64,000 nucleotides of DNA from Algoriphagus yeomjeoni (GCF_003259505.1 NZ_QLLK01000001.1:248001-312000), one strand, 5' to 3'; positions 16,375-24,845 are shown, counted from the stretch's first letter. Translations and numbers: made by a program. Notes: a model not told the origin generated them from the letters alone.

Positions 16375-18240
16375 CTATCTTCCAAGGTAAACAGTGATTA
16401 TAGATAAATCTGCTGGTGTGACTCCGCTTATCCTAGAAGCTTGACCCATAGTTTCAGGTCTTATTTTATTCAGTTTCTGTTTTCCTTCTGCAGAGAGTGC
16501 TGGAATTCCTATATAGTCAAATTTCAATGGAATTTTGAAGTTTTCCATATTGCTTAGCTTCTCTACCATCTGCTGTTCCTTTTCAATATAGCTGTCATAT
16601 TTGATCTGGATCTCTGCTTGTTCTAATACTTCCGTAGGATATTTAGAAAGGTAAGCTTCGATTTCAGAATTAAATGTTTTTAGATTTTGAAGACCTATTT
16701 GAGGACGTTTTAATAGTTTTTCAGCAGATATTTTTTCCTTGATCACAGCAGAACCAATTTCTTCGAGACCATCATTTATACTTTCTGGAGAGAATTTCTT
16801 TTGCTTGAGATCGTTAATGAGCTTAGCAGTTTCCTCCCGCTTATGGTTCATTTTTGCTAGACGCTCATCTGATGCCAACCCAATATTATGTCCTTTTTGA
16901 GTTAACCTTAGATCTGCATTATCCTGACGTAATAAGAGTCTGAACTCAGCTCTTGAAGTAAACATTCTATATGGCTCTTCAGTACCTTTATTTATAAGAT
17001 CATCAATTAATACTCCTATGTATGCATCTGATCTTTTTAGCAAGAAAGGGTCTCTTTCCTGAACTTTCAAGCTAGCATTTATACCTGCTACTAATCCTTG
17101 AGAAGCGGCTTCTTCATATCCCGTAGTGCCATTTATTTGACCTGCGAAATACAGATTTTCTATTAACTGCGTTTCTAAGGTTAATTTCAATTGAGTAGGC
17201 GGAAAATAATCGTATTCAATGGCATACCCAGGTCGGAACATTTTGGCATTTTCAAAACCAGCTATTTTTCTAAGTGCTTTGAATTGTACGTCTTCAGGAA
17301 GTGAAGTAGAAAAGCCGTTTATATACATTTCCACCGTGTTCCATCCTTCAGGTTCTACGAATATTTGATGCCTATCTCTTTCTGCAAATCGATTTATCTT
17401 ATCCTCAATAGATGGGCAATATCTTGGCCCCAAGCCTTGAATTCTACCATTAAACATAGGAGATCTATCAAAGCCTTCTTCTAGACTTGAGTGTACTTCT
17501 TTGTTAGTATAGGTAATCCAACAAGTTTTTTGATCTTTTAGAGTTGTTGTTGTATCAGAATAGCTGAATTTCTCAGGGTTTTCGTCGCCATGTTGCACCT
17601 CCATTTTTGAATAGTCTAGACTTCTTCCGTCGACTCTTGGTGGAGTTCCGGTTTTCATTCTCCCAGACTCGAATCCTAATTCTACTAGTTGCTCGGTTAT
17701 ACCTCGAGCTGCGGCTTCCCCAGTTCTTCCGCCGCCAAATTGTTTTTCGCCAATATGAATTAAACCGTTTAGGAATGTTCCGTTAGTTAAAACGACACTT
17801 TTTCCTTGGATTTCCAATCCTATACTAGTTCTTACTCCTTTTAGCTCTCCGTTCTTCACTAGAAGGCCTGTGATCATTTCTTGCCAGAAATCCACATTGG
17901 GAGTGTTTTCCAATGCCAATCTCCATTCTTCAGCGAATTTCATTCGATCGTTCTGAGATCTTGGCGACCACATTGCTGGACCTTTTGATCTATTTAGCAT
18001 CCTAAACTGGATCATGGATTTATCAGATATAATACCTGACTTTCCACCCAGTGCATCAATTTCACGTACTATCTGCCCTTTAGCCACTCCACCCATTGCT
18101 GGGTTACATGACATTTGAGCAATTGTATTCATGTTCATTGTACATAGTAAAACTTTGGAGCCCATGCTAGCTGCTGCATGTGCCGCTTCGCATCCAGCGT
18201 GCCCTGCCCCTACTACTATCACATCGTATATTGGAAACAT
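16375..18240 (-). CDS. mnmG: tRNA uridine-5-carboxymethylaminomethyl modification enzyme MnmG (GidA)
   Basis: A 621-residue FAD-dependent protein that, with MnmE, installs carboxymethylaminomethyl groups on wobble uridines. Clear motifs are the FAD-binding VVVGAGHAGCEAA close to the start, CNPAMGGVAKGQ, and GTPPRVDGRSLDYS. The C-terminal SRISGVTPADLSII matches the family end. The longest frame begins at a GTG inside a parS site (18267). The ATG at 18240 gives the normal N-terminus (MFPIYDVIVVGAG), so I use it. mnmG is often close to the chromosomal origin, in agreement with the nearby DnaA-box cluster and parS sites. Confidence 0.96.
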   Translation of the reverse strand: MFPIYDVIVVGAGHAGCEAAHAAASMGSKVLLCTMNMNTIAQMSCNPAMGGVAKGQIVREIDALGGKSGIISDKSMIQFRMLNRSKGPAMWSPRSQNDRMKFAEEWRLALENTPNVDFWQEMITGLLVKNGELKGVRTSIGLEIQGKSVVLTNGTFLNGLIHIGEKQFGGGRTGEAAARGITEQLVELGFESGRMKTGTPPRVDGRSLDYSKMEVQHGDENPEKFSYSDTTTTLKDQKTCWITYTNKEVHSSLEEGFDRSPMFNGRIQGLGPRYCPSIEDKINRFAERDRHQIFVEPEGWNTVEMYINGFSTSLPEDVQFKALRKIAGFENAKMFRPGYAIEYDYFPPTQLKLTLETQLIENLYFAGQINGTTGYEEAASQGLVAGINASLKVQERDPFLLKRSDAYIGVLIDDLINKGTEEPYRMFTSRAEFRLLLRQDNADLRLTQKGHNIGLASDERLAKMNHKREETAKLINDLKQKKFSPESINDGLEEIGSAVIKEKISAEKLLKRPQIGLQNLKTFNSEIEAYLSKYPTEVLEQAEIQIKYDSYIEKEQQMVEKLSNMENFKIPLKFDYIGIPALSAEGKQKLNKIRPETMGQASRISGVTPADLSIITVYLGR

Positions 18241-18259
18241 TGTATCCTTTTTTGTGTAC

Positions 18260-18275
18260 TGTTTCACGTGGAACT
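18260..18275. promoter_or_regulatory. parS-like ParB binding site 1
   Basis: TGTTTCACGTGGAACT matches the widely conserved parS sequence TGTTTCACGTGGAACA at 15 of 16 positions. It lies 20 bases upstream of the mnmG ATG, so it is also part of the mnmG leader. Confidence 0.9.
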
Positions 18276-18303
18276 GTTGTATTATCCTTCTTTAAGAAAA
18301 TGC

Positions 18304-18319
18304 TGTTTCACGTGGAACG
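18304..18319. promoter_or_regulatory. parS-like ParB binding site 2
   Basis: TGTTTCACGTGGAACG again matches the parS consensus at 15 of 16 positions. It lies in the same orientation, 44 bases from site 1, immediately after the ybeY stop codon. Confidence 0.9.
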
Positions 18320-18320
18320 T

Positions 18321-18746
18321 TTAAATCTCTTCGAATAAATTTATTGCAAATTCCTCTTTACTTCTCATCAAGCTAGCTTCTGCTTTTGTTTTATCCTTGT
18401 AACCTAGGAGATGAAATAGCCCATGGCTTATCACTCTGCTCAACTCTTTTTCTTCTGTTACATTAAGCGTTTCTGAGTTTTCTTTTACTCTTTCTATGCT
18501 TATGAAAATATCTCCCTCTATGATTCCTTCATCTTCTGAATTGTCAAAAGTGATAATATCTGTGTAGGTATCATGATCTAGATATTCTACATTCATGCTG
18601 TGTAAATACTCGTCAGAGCAAAAAACATAATTGAGATCTTCAATTTTATGGTTTTCTGATTCTGCAATTTTTTTTAGCCAAGCTTTTCTTTTTCTCTTTT
18701 CTTTCAGTGAAAAAGGGACTTCTTCAGTAAAGAAATTAATAGGCAT
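18321..18746 (-). CDS. ybeY: Endoribonuclease YbeY (rRNA maturation factor)
   Basis: A 141-residue protein of the YbeY/UPF0054 family, a zinc metalloprotein needed for 16S rRNA 3'-end maturation and ribosome quality control. The metal motif is HGLFHLLGYKDKTKAE near residues 109-124. Two histidines (HGLFH) are present, while the third, normally in GYDH, is replaced so that an aspartate (GYKD) sits near that position; I believe this is usual in Bacteroidota. The upstream DTYTDIITF segment is also typical. It lies between the HATPase gene (gap of 3 bases) and mnmG, from which the parS sites separate it. Confidence 0.9.
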   Translation of the reverse strand: MPINFFTEEVPFSLKEKRKRKAWLKKIAESENHKIEDLNYVFCSDEYLHSMNVEYLDHDTYTDIITFDNSEDEGIIEGDIFISIERVKENSETLNVTEEKELSRVISHGLFHLLGYKDKTKAEASLMRSKEEFAINLFEEI

Positions 18747-18749
18747 AGT

Positions 18750-19154
18750 TTAATTCATGTAAAATGATAAAACCGTTTTAGTGCCATTTTCTTCAAACTT
18801 AACATCATCTGAAAGGTGTTTTATAAGAAAAATACCTCTTCCCCCGATTTTCTCGATGTTTTCCGGTTCCGTGGGATCTTTTAACTCATTATAGTCAAAA
18901 CCATTTCCTTCATCCTGAATAGTGAATAAAAGCAATTCGTCTTCTAGCGTTAGCTCCAAATGAACAAGCTTGTTTTTATCACCTTGATTCCCATGGATTA
19001 TTGCATTACTGATGCATTCAGTCACTGATATCATAATATTACCGTAGATATCATCATTGATTTCAAAATTTTCTCGCGCATTGTCGATGAAACTTTCAAT
19101 TATTTTTATGTTCTCAATTAGAGAAGGAATAGAAATTTTTATGCTTTTCATCAT
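18750..19154 (-). CDS. RsbW-like serine/anti-sigma kinase ATPase domain protein
   Basis: A 134-residue single-domain GHKL ATPase of the RsbW/SpoIIAB type. The N box is ECISNAIIHGNQGD, the G1 box DEGNGFDYNEL, and the G2 region GGRGIFLIKHLSDDV. Such proteins phosphorylate anti-anti-sigma factors or sequester sigma factors in partner-switching systems; no partner (STAS domain protein or sigma factor) is adjacent here. The longest frame needs a TTG; two ATGs at 19154 and 19151 are equally possible starts. It is followed closely by ybeY, so the two are probably co-transcribed. Confidence 0.85.
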   Translation of the reverse strand: MMKSIKISIPSLIENIKIIESFIDNARENFEINDDIYGNIMISVTECISNAIIHGNQGDKNKLVHLELTLEDELLLFTIQDEGNGFDYNELKDPTEPENIEKIGGRGIFLIKHLSDDVKFEENGTKTVLSFYMN

Positions 19155-19184
19155 AATTGTTTTCAATGAGTAGTATCTACTGTT

Positions 19185-19946
19185 TTATTCTATTTCAATT
19201 AGTATTGGACAATGATCTGAATGCTTTGCATCGGCTAAAATGATTGAGCTTTTAAGTCGATCATTCATCGGCGCTGTTGCCATATGGTAATCAATTCTCC
19301 ACCCTAAATTCTTTGCTCTGGAGTTTGCTCTGTAGCTCCACCAGGTATAATTGTCTGGTTGCTCATTAAATTTTCTGAAACTATCAATAAAACCAGATTC
19401 TGTAAATTTATCCATCCAAGCTCTCTCCTCTGGTAAAAACCCTGAAGTGTTCTTATTGGACTTTGGGTTATGTATATCAATTGCTTTGTGACAGATGTTA
19501 TAATCCCCACTCAAGATAAAATTTGGATTGCTTTTTCTTAAATCTTGGGTGTAGCCATATATATCATCTAGAAATTCATATTTGAATGCTTGTCGGATAT
19601 CTCCAGTTGTTCCCGATGGGAAATAGGCAGTCAAAAAAGAGAAGTTTTCAAAATCAACTTGGAGCAACCTTCCCTCATCGTCATATTTGGAGTATTGCAT
19701 TCCATGTTTTACTGATTTTGGCTTAATTTTCGTCAAAATTGCAACACCACTATATCCTTTTTTTACAGCTGGATACCAAAATATTTCGTAACCTAAATCT
19801 TCGAAAATAGTAGCGTCTATCTGGTCTAAATTTGCCTTAACCTCCTGTAAACCAATTATATCTGGGTTTACCTCTTTCAGCCAGTCAATAAAACCTTTGT
19901 TCATTGCGGCACGAATGCCATTTACGTTATACGATACTATCTTCAC
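19185..19946 (-). CDS. xth: Exodeoxyribonuclease III (AP endonuclease family 1)
   Basis: A 253-residue DNA-repair nuclease of the ExoIII/APE1 family. The first residues carry VSYNVNGIRAA, followed by the metal-binding glutamate in IIGLQEVKA. The mid-protein SGDYNICHKAIDIHNP holds active-site Asp/Asn, and the C-terminal SDHCPILIEI has the catalytic Asp-His. Length (about 250) matches bacterial enzymes acting at abasic sites. It lies between a hypothetical gene (gap of 3 bases) and the RsbW-like gene. Confidence 0.93.
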   Translation of the reverse strand: MKIVSYNVNGIRAAMNKGFIDWLKEVNPDIIGLQEVKANLDQIDATIFEDLGYEIFWYPAVKKGYSGVAILTKIKPKSVKHGMQYSKYDDEGRLLQVDFENFSFLTAYFPSGTTGDIRQAFKYEFLDDIYGYTQDLRKSNPNFILSGDYNICHKAIDIHNPKSNKNTSGFLPEERAWMDKFTESGFIDSFRKFNEQPDNYTWWSYRANSRAKNLGWRIDYHMATAPMNDRLKSSIILADAKHSDHCPILIEIE

Positions 19947-19949
19947 GAT

Positions 19950-20312
19950 TTATTCAATTATTATTTCGTATTCTTTTTCAAAATATTCCAATACTTGAAT
20001 CTTTAAAAGCTTCTCCTGATCTAATAAATCAAAATGAGGAAGTTCTTTTGTTAATTTCCAATGAGGCCAACCTTCTTGATCTACATAATCAAGTTCATAA
20101 AACCCATCATAGCTCAACACCTTGCAGACAGCTATGTGCATTAAATCTTGCTTTTGCTCTTTACTAAATATCCTGTTGCCTTGACCAAGTTCTTGAACGC
20201 CAATAAGAAAGAGTACGCCATTTAAGTCCGCAGGTTTTTTTCCTATGGTTTCTTTTAGGCCTTCTAATAGTTTTGACCAACGTTTTTCTAATTCTAGATC
20301 GCGTTTGAACAT
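19950..20312 (-). CDS. Conserved hypothetical protein
   Basis: A 120-residue acidic, soluble protein with no signal peptide or membrane segment. It has a charged N-terminal helix (FKRDLELEKRWSKLLEGLKE), a hydrophobic central strand (GVLFLIGVQELGQG), then a YDGFYELDYVDQEGWPHW region and an acidic C-terminus. I do not recognise a characterised domain. It is packed between xth and the carboxymuconolactone-decarboxylase-like gene (spacings of 3 and 6 bases), so it is probably translated from the same transcript. No function is assigned. Confidence 0.75.
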   Translation of the reverse strand: MFKRDLELEKRWSKLLEGLKETIGKKPADLNGVLFLIGVQELGQGNRIFSKEQKQDLMHIAVCKVLSYDGFYELDYVDQEGWPHWKLTKELPHFDLLDQEKLLKIQVLEYFEKEYEIIIE

Positions 20313-20318
20313 TGTAAG

Positions 20319-20660
20319 TTATTGATTTTCAAGTGTTTCCCAATATTCTGCTGCTCTTCTTAAGTGTGGGATTACTATGGTCCCTCCTATTAAAGTTGCA
20401 ATTGAGAATACTTCAAATATTTGCTCTTTTCTTAATCCAACTTCGTGGCACTTTCCTAAATGGTATTTTATACAGTCATCGCATCTCAATACCATAGAAC
20501 AAGCCAGGCCAATCATTTCTTTAGACTTAATATCTACAGAGCCATCTGCATATGCATTTGTATCAAGATTAAATATACGCTTGATTACTTTATTGTCTTC
20601 AGCCAAAATCTTATTGTTCATTTGGCTGCGATACTCGTTGAATTCTTCTATGAGATTCAT
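20319..20660 (-). CDS. Carboxymuconolactone decarboxylase (AhpD-like) family protein
   Basis: A 113-residue AhpD-like protein. The diagnostic motif is CDDCIKYHLGKCHEVG (near residues 59-74), a CxxC pair followed by a histidine, as in AhpD-type thiol peroxidase partners. The following helix EVFSIATLIGGTIVIPHLRRA is also typical. Members act in peroxide reduction or as decarboxylases; the CxxC favours a redox role. It is the promoter-proximal gene of the leftward block toward mnmG, with a TATATTTG box upstream. Confidence 0.85.
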   Translation of the reverse strand: MNLIEEFNEYRSQMNNKILAEDNKVIKRIFNLDTNAYADGSVDIKSKEMIGLACSMVLRCDDCIKYHLGKCHEVGLRKEQIFEVFSIATLIGGTIVIPHLRRAAEYWETLENQ

Positions 20661-20692
20661 TAACTTAACTGTTTAGGAAAGAATTAAGTAGC

Positions 20693-20700
20693 AAATATAC
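20693..20700 (-). promoter_or_regulatory. Possible -7 promoter box of the AhpD-like gene block
   Basis: TATATTTG on the minus strand fits the Bacteroidota TAnnTTTG consensus, 33 bases before the ATG of the gene at 20660. I see no clear -33 TTG, so confidence is moderate. Confidence 0.4.
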
Positions 20701-20741
20701 CACTATTTGCCCTTGGCAGATAGGAACAAGCCTTTTTCACA

Positions 20742-21434
20742 ATGCGTTTATTTTTTGTCAAAGATTTTTTGGATTTAGTTTTCCCACGCAATTGTTTGCT
20801 ATGTGGTAGGTCTTTATACGATCATGAAAATAATCTATGTAGTATTTGTAAAGGCACACTTCCGGTGACTAGCTACCATCTAAGGCCAACTGACAATGAT
20901 TTATGTGATAAGGTGAAGGGATTAAGTACTGTTGGAATGGTTATGGCCTACCTTAAATTTACCAAAGGAGGGAATAGTCAGAAGCTCCTTCATCAGCTCA
21001 AGTATAGAAATAAGCCTCAGTTGGCGAAGGAATTGGGAAGTTTGTATGGAAAAATTCTCAACGAAAATGGCTATTCAAAATGCTGGGATGTCATAGTACC
21101 AGTGCCATTGCACCCATTGAAGCAAAGTAGAAGAGGTTATAATCAGAGTGAGTACTTTGGACTTGGGCTAAGCGAGGCGCTTTCGTTAAAGTTAGAAAAT
21201 AGCTTACAGCGAAGAAAATTTACAGAAACTCAAACTCAAAAATCCCGTCTAGAGCGAATGTTTAATATGGATGATGTATTTGAAGTATCTAATTACTCTA
21301 CATTATCAGGCAAATCAATTTTGCTTGTAGATGATGTCATGACTACGGGTGCTACTTTGTGTGCCTGTGCAAATGTCCTTTTGGGGAATGGGGCAAAAAA
21401 TGTAGATTTGGTTACCATCGCAGCAGGAGGATAA
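20742..21434 (+). CDS. comF: ComF family phosphoribosyltransferase-like protein
   Basis: A 230-residue ComF-type protein. It starts with two CxxC zinc knuckles (CLLCG at 18-22 and CSIC near 33), followed by a phosphoribosyltransferase fold with the substrate loop VPVPLHPLKQSRRGYNQSE and the PRPP-binding motif SILLVDDVMTTGAT near residue 197. ComF proteins are involved in natural transformation in several bacteria; in others their role is not established. It is divergent from the leftward block and is followed after 5 bases by the YfiT-like gene. Confidence 0.88.
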   Translation: MRLFFVKDFLDLVFPRNCLLCGRSLYDHENNLCSICKGTLPVTSYHLRPTDNDLCDKVKGLSTVGMVMAYLKFTKGGNSQKLLHQLKYRNKPQLAKELGSLYGKILNENGYSKCWDVIVPVPLHPLKQSRRGYNQSEYFGLGLSEALSLKLENSLQRRKFTETQTQKSRLERMFNMDDVFEVSNYSTLSGKSILLVDDVMTTGATLCACANVLLGNGAKNVDLVTIAAGG

Positions 21435-21439
21435 ATAGT

Positions 21440-21973
21440 ATGATAGATATAGAATTATTAAAGTACCCAATCGGTAAATTTTTGAAACCAAATGATGTTT
21501 CAGATCAACACTTACAAGAAGCTAGCGCATATCTAGGTTCATTTCCTCAGTATTTGAAAGAAACAGTACAGAGTTTTTCTGAGGGGCAGTTAAACACCCC
21601 ATATCGACCGGGTGGTTGGACTGTAAGGCAAGTTGTCCATCATCTCGCAGATTCTCATATGAATGCACTGACACGCTTCAAATTGGCTCTTACTGAGGAA
21701 AATCCAATAATTAAGCCTTATGATGAAGCTGCTTGGGCAAAGATGCCTGATTATTCCTTGCCGATTGGAGCATCTCTTAATTTGATTGATGGAATACATT
21801 TTAAGTGGGCTGTTTTACTTGAAAGCATGGATTCATCAGATTTTGAAAAGACCTATTTTCATCCGGAATCTCAATCTGCAGTGCCTCTTTCCGATGTTAC
21901 TCTGATGTATCAGTGGCATTCCCAGCATCATTTGGCACATATCCAGCATTTGGTGCTTAGGGAAAAGTGGTAA
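21440..21973 (+). CDS. YfiT/DinB-fold metal-dependent hydrolase (putative bacillithiol transferase)
   Basis: A 177-residue DinB-superfamily protein of the YfiT type. Metal-ligand histidines are visible in VRQVVHHLADSHMN (near 61-74) and WHSQHHLAHIQHL near the C-terminus, the two-part His pattern of this four-helix fold. Firmicute relatives (BstA) are bacillithiol S-transferases, and Bacteroidota often use bacillithiol. The YtxJ-like gene at 50128 fits that. A longer frame begins inside comF; the ATG at 21440, 5 bases after comF, gives the expected N-terminus. Confidence 0.83.
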   Translation: MIDIELLKYPIGKFLKPNDVSDQHLQEASAYLGSFPQYLKETVQSFSEGQLNTPYRPGGWTVRQVVHHLADSHMNALTRFKLALTEENPIIKPYDEAAWAKMPDYSLPIGASLNLIDGIHFKWAVLLESMDSSDFEKTYFHPESQSAVPLSDVTLMYQWHSQHHLAHIQHLVLREKW

Positions 21974-22034
21974 CTATCCTCTTCTGACTAAGTATTTTAA
22001 ATGAAGTAATAGGTTTTAGCTTGTAATTTCTTTC

Positions 22035-22793
22035 ATGAATATCTCCCTAAAAAATCAACGAATTCTAGTTACTGGCGCTTCTAGAGGTATAGGAAGAGCT
22101 ATCGCAAAGCAGCTTTCCGAATCGGGTGCTGAAGTGATCATTCATTGTAATAGCAATGTGCCTGAGGCAGAAAAGCTTAAAGGGGAGTTGGCCAACCCTG
22201 CTTTTGTGGAGCCTTGTGATCTTGCTAAATTGGAAGAAGTCATGGGTTATATCCCCAGGTTAGTCCAAGAGTATGGGGTTATTACTGCAATTGTTAACAA
22301 TGCTGGAATTTCCAAGTCAGCCGCTGATAACCTTCCGACAGGAGAATGGGTTAAGATTTGGCATGAAACGATTCAAGTGAATACCACTGCTCTTGGCATT
22401 ATTTGCAAGGAGTTTGTGGAGCATGCCTTGGAACAGCAAAGTGGGAGAATAGTCAATATCTCTTCGAGAGCTGCTTTTCGGGGTGATACTACCGATTATA
22501 TTGCCTACGCTGCTTCTAAAGGCGCCGTAGTCAGTTTGACTAGATCCATTGCTAGGCACTATGGAAAGCAAGGGATCAAGGCGTTTCTTATAGCTCCAGG
22601 TTTTACTCGTACTGATATGGCCGAAGAAATCCTGTCAGCCTATGGGGAGGACTTTGCACTTAATGATATTGCGTTGCCAGAACTGACTAAGCCTGAAGAT
22701 ATTGCTCCTATGGTGACGCTTCTCTGCTCTGGGCTAGCTGATCATGCCACAGGGGCAAGTATAGATATCAACGCAGGATCGTATGTGCATTGA
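22035..22793 (+). CDS. SDR family oxidoreductase
   Basis: A 252-residue classical short-chain dehydrogenase. The NAD(P)-binding motif VTGASRGIGRA lies near residue 13, the NNAG strand near 88, the catalytic Ser in VNISSRAAF near 145, and Tyr/Lys in YIAYAASKG near 158-166. Length and motif spacing resemble FabG or related 3-oxoacyl/sugar dehydrogenases, and the substrate cannot be told from sequence. It stands between the YfiT-like gene and a gene of unknown function. Confidence 0.88.
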   Translation: MNISLKNQRILVTGASRGIGRAIAKQLSESGAEVIIHCNSNVPEAEKLKGELANPAFVEPCDLAKLEEVMGYIPRLVQEYGVITAIVNNAGISKSAADNLPTGEWVKIWHETIQVNTTALGIICKEFVEHALEQQSGRIVNISSRAAFRGDTTDYIAYAASKGAVVSLTRSIARHYGKQGIKAFLIAPGFTRTDMAEEILSAYGEDFALNDIALPELTKPEDIAPMVTLLCSGLADHATGASIDINAGSYVH

Positions 22794-22823
22794 CACTTCT
22801 TTCACTGTTAACTACGCATACCT

Positions 22824-23417
22824 ATGCCACATAGGCAAAAGACCGACGATATTTTATCACCAGAGCTTATAAGAATTCTAAAAATCTTTGGCTTAGTGTC
22901 CATAGGTTTGGTGTTCATACTTTCATTTTTTAATACTAAAAGAGCAAATAATACAGGAGATGATCTCACTTTTCGCATGTCGTCTTCTAGCCGCTTGTAC
23001 TTTTTGAACGTGCGGGCAATCAGGTACGATAGAGAAACAAGGTCTGATGCCGGAATGCTGCTCTTTAGGCATGGAAGCAGAACAGTTGCTAAGACGGATC
23101 CTTTACTGAATCTGGTACTAATTCTCAATAGCCGAAAGGATGAGGCTTACCTTTATTTAGAGCCGGTGAATGTGGATTGGCCACTCGAGCTGAGGGTTAC
23201 AAATGAGGGTGAGACCCAAAACATCTTGCTTGAAAACGGGAATAACACTCAATTTCTAGCGCAAGTGAGGCAACTTGAGCCATGGATAAAGGCAGATGCT
23301 GACTTTGAGGTGAAAGTGGGCTCAGCTTGGGTGAGTATTTGGGAAGATCCTAAGGAACGGGAGGCGCTACAAGCTATCTTGGGCGATTATTTTAGATTGA
23401 TAAATGAACGAGAATAA
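22824..23417 (+). CDS. Hypothetical membrane-anchored protein
   Basis: A 197-residue protein with one predicted transmembrane helix near residues 20-38 (LKIFGLVSIGLVFILSFF) and a probably extracytoplasmic C-terminal part containing many charged residues and beta-type segments. I recognise no domain. Its stop is followed after 2 bases by the thioesterase gene, so the two are likely co-expressed. No function is assigned. Confidence 0.72.
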   Translation: MPHRQKTDDILSPELIRILKIFGLVSIGLVFILSFFNTKRANNTGDDLTFRMSSSSRLYFLNVRAIRYDRETRSDAGMLLFRHGSRTVAKTDPLLNLVLILNSRKDEAYLYLEPVNVDWPLELRVTNEGETQNILLENGNNTQFLAQVRQLEPWIKADADFEVKVGSAWVSIWEDPKEREALQAILGDYFRLINERE

Positions 23418-23419
23418 CC

Positions 23420-23875
23420 ATGGAAAAGATGAATAAAGCCTTAGATCAATTTAAACAATTAGAGGGGAAAAAGCTCGATAAAATGCCATCCAAAGCTGGT
23501 AATTGGCTGGCTGGAACCTTGCTTGAAATTGAAGAAGATAGGATCAAAGTATCTTATACCGTCTCATCAGAAATGTGCAATCCTGCCAAAATCTTGCACG
23601 GAGGAGTTGCTTCGCTGATGATGGACGATGTGATCGGAATGGGCAATTTTGCGACAGGTTCAGAATACCTGATGACTAGTATCAATCTGAATGTGGATTT
23701 TTTGTCATCTGCTCACAATGGAGAAAAAATAGAGGTTTCTGCAAAATTAGTTCGATCTGGGGCAAACCTAAATCATTGGGACGCCGTAATCACTAAAGAA
23801 TCAGGTAGAATTGTCGCTAAAGCCAGCTCTAACATGATCAAAACGCACGTAACGCTTAGTGATCTTGGATTTTAA
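23420..23875 (+). CDS. PaaI-type hotdog thioesterase
   Basis: A 151-residue hotdog-fold protein. The signature is KILHGGVASLMMDDVIGMG near residues 56-74, with the HGG turn and the catalytic acidic residue in the following helix, as in PaaI/YbgC-type acyl-CoA thioesterases. A beta strand with YLMTSINLNVDFL follows, as expected. Such enzymes hydrolyse small aromatic or medium-chain acyl-CoAs. The gene follows the preceding one after only 2 bases. Confidence 0.85.
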   Translation: MEKMNKALDQFKQLEGKKLDKMPSKAGNWLAGTLLEIEEDRIKVSYTVSSEMCNPAKILHGGVASLMMDDVIGMGNFATGSEYLMTSINLNVDFLSSAHNGEKIEVSAKLVRSGANLNHWDAVITKESGRIVAKASSNMIKTHVTLSDLGF

Positions 23876-23901
23876 ATTTTAGCCAACTTAATTTTATACA
23901 A

Positions 23902-24315
23902 ATGAAAAAAATAGTACTCATTGCTTGTTTTAGCCTATTTTCTTTATTCGCATTTTCACAAACTACCATTACTTTCCACCAAAGTAACCTTCCCTTTATA
24001 GGAGTTAATTACCAGTTTGGAGAGAAGTTTATCCCTGAATTTAGATTGGGTACTGATCAATACATTGAAGACCTTTCAGCAGAACTTGTAGCAAACTACA
24101 TTTTTAAAAAGGCAGATAGTTTTGAATTTTATGGAGGAGCAGGGCTAAGAGTTGGGAGTTTTGACGGAATCGTAATTCCTGTAGGGTTAAATATTTATCC
24201 TTTCGATCAAAAGGATTTTGGGTTTCATATAGAAGGAGCGCCAATTTTAGGTTTCAGTGATGATTCCTTATTCCGAGGCTCCTTTGGTATTCGCTACCGT
24301 TTTGCCAAAAACTAA
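23902..24315 (+). CDS. Small secreted outer-membrane beta-barrel-like protein
   Basis: A 137-residue exported protein with a signal peptide (MKKIVLIACFSLFSLFAFSQ, cleavage near residue 19), followed by alternating hydrophobic strands, a YQFGEKFIPEFRLG segment and an aromatic C-terminus (IRYRFAKN) typical of an outer-membrane barrel. I cannot name the family. Its stop overlaps the end of the convergent SpoU methylase gene by 4 bases. Confidence 0.75.
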   Translation: MKKIVLIACFSLFSLFAFSQTTITFHQSNLPFIGVNYQFGEKFIPEFRLGTDQYIEDLSAELVANYIFKKADSFEFYGGAGLRVGSFDGIVIPVGLNIYPFDQKDFGFHIEGAPILGFSDDSLFRGSFGIRYRFAKN

Positions 24316-24845
24316 AACTGTTCCATTTTCACCATCAGATCCCAAACCGCTATTCCTAGCGATACGGAGATATTCAAGGAGTGCTTAGTCCCTAGCTGTG
24401 GGATTTCCAACACTGCGTCACAGGCATTGAGCACTTCTTCTTCCACACCAAAGACCTCATTCCCGAATACTAGGGCATACTTTTTACCTTTTTCGGGCCT
24501 GAATTCATTGAGCATCACCGAGCGATCTACCTGTTCTAGCGCACAGATTTGATAGCCTTCAGCTTTCAGTTTTTCCATCGCCTGCATGGTATTCAGGCAA
24601 TATTCCCATTCTACAGATTCTGTTGCGCCCAAAGCCGTTTTCTGAATATCACGATGAGGAGGGGTGCCCGTAATTCCGCATAGGTAAATTTTTTCTATTC
24701 CAAAAGCATCTCCAGTTCGGAAAGAAGATCCCACGTTATTTAAACTGCGAACATTATCCAGAACGAGCACAATCGGCGATTTATCCATTTCCTTGAACTC
24801 CTCTACCGATACTCTTTCGAGCTCTTCCATACTTAATTTTTTCAT
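24312..24845 (-). CDS. SpoU/TrmH family RNA 2'-O-methyltransferase
   Basis: A 177-residue SPOUT methyltransferase. Motif 1 is NVRSLNNVGSSFRTGDAFG, motif 2 LVFGNEVFGVEEE and motif 3 IPQLGTKHSLNISVSLGIAVWDL, where the knotted SAM site lies. It lacks the N-terminal RNA-binding domain of RlmB-type members, so it is the short TrmH-like form acting on tRNA or rRNA; the target is undetermined. It is convergent with the preceding gene and divergent from mutS. Confidence 0.88.
   Translation of the reverse strand: MKKLSMEELERVSVEEFKEMDKSPIVLVLDNVRSLNNVGSSFRTGDAFGIEKIYLCGITGTPPHRDIQKTALGATESVEWEYCLNTMQAMEKLKAEGYQICALEQVDRSVMLNEFRPEKGKKYALVFGNEVFGVEEEVLNACDAVLEIPQLGTKHSLNISVSLGIAVWDLMVKMEQF

Noticed and set aside
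18240-18267. Longer mnmG frame starting at a GTG
   Set aside because: The extra residues are non-conserved and lie across a parS site; the ATG at 18240 gives the normal MnmG start.
24312-24315. Overlap of two genes
   Set aside because: Convergent genes overlapping by 4 bases at their stop codons; normal compact arrangement.
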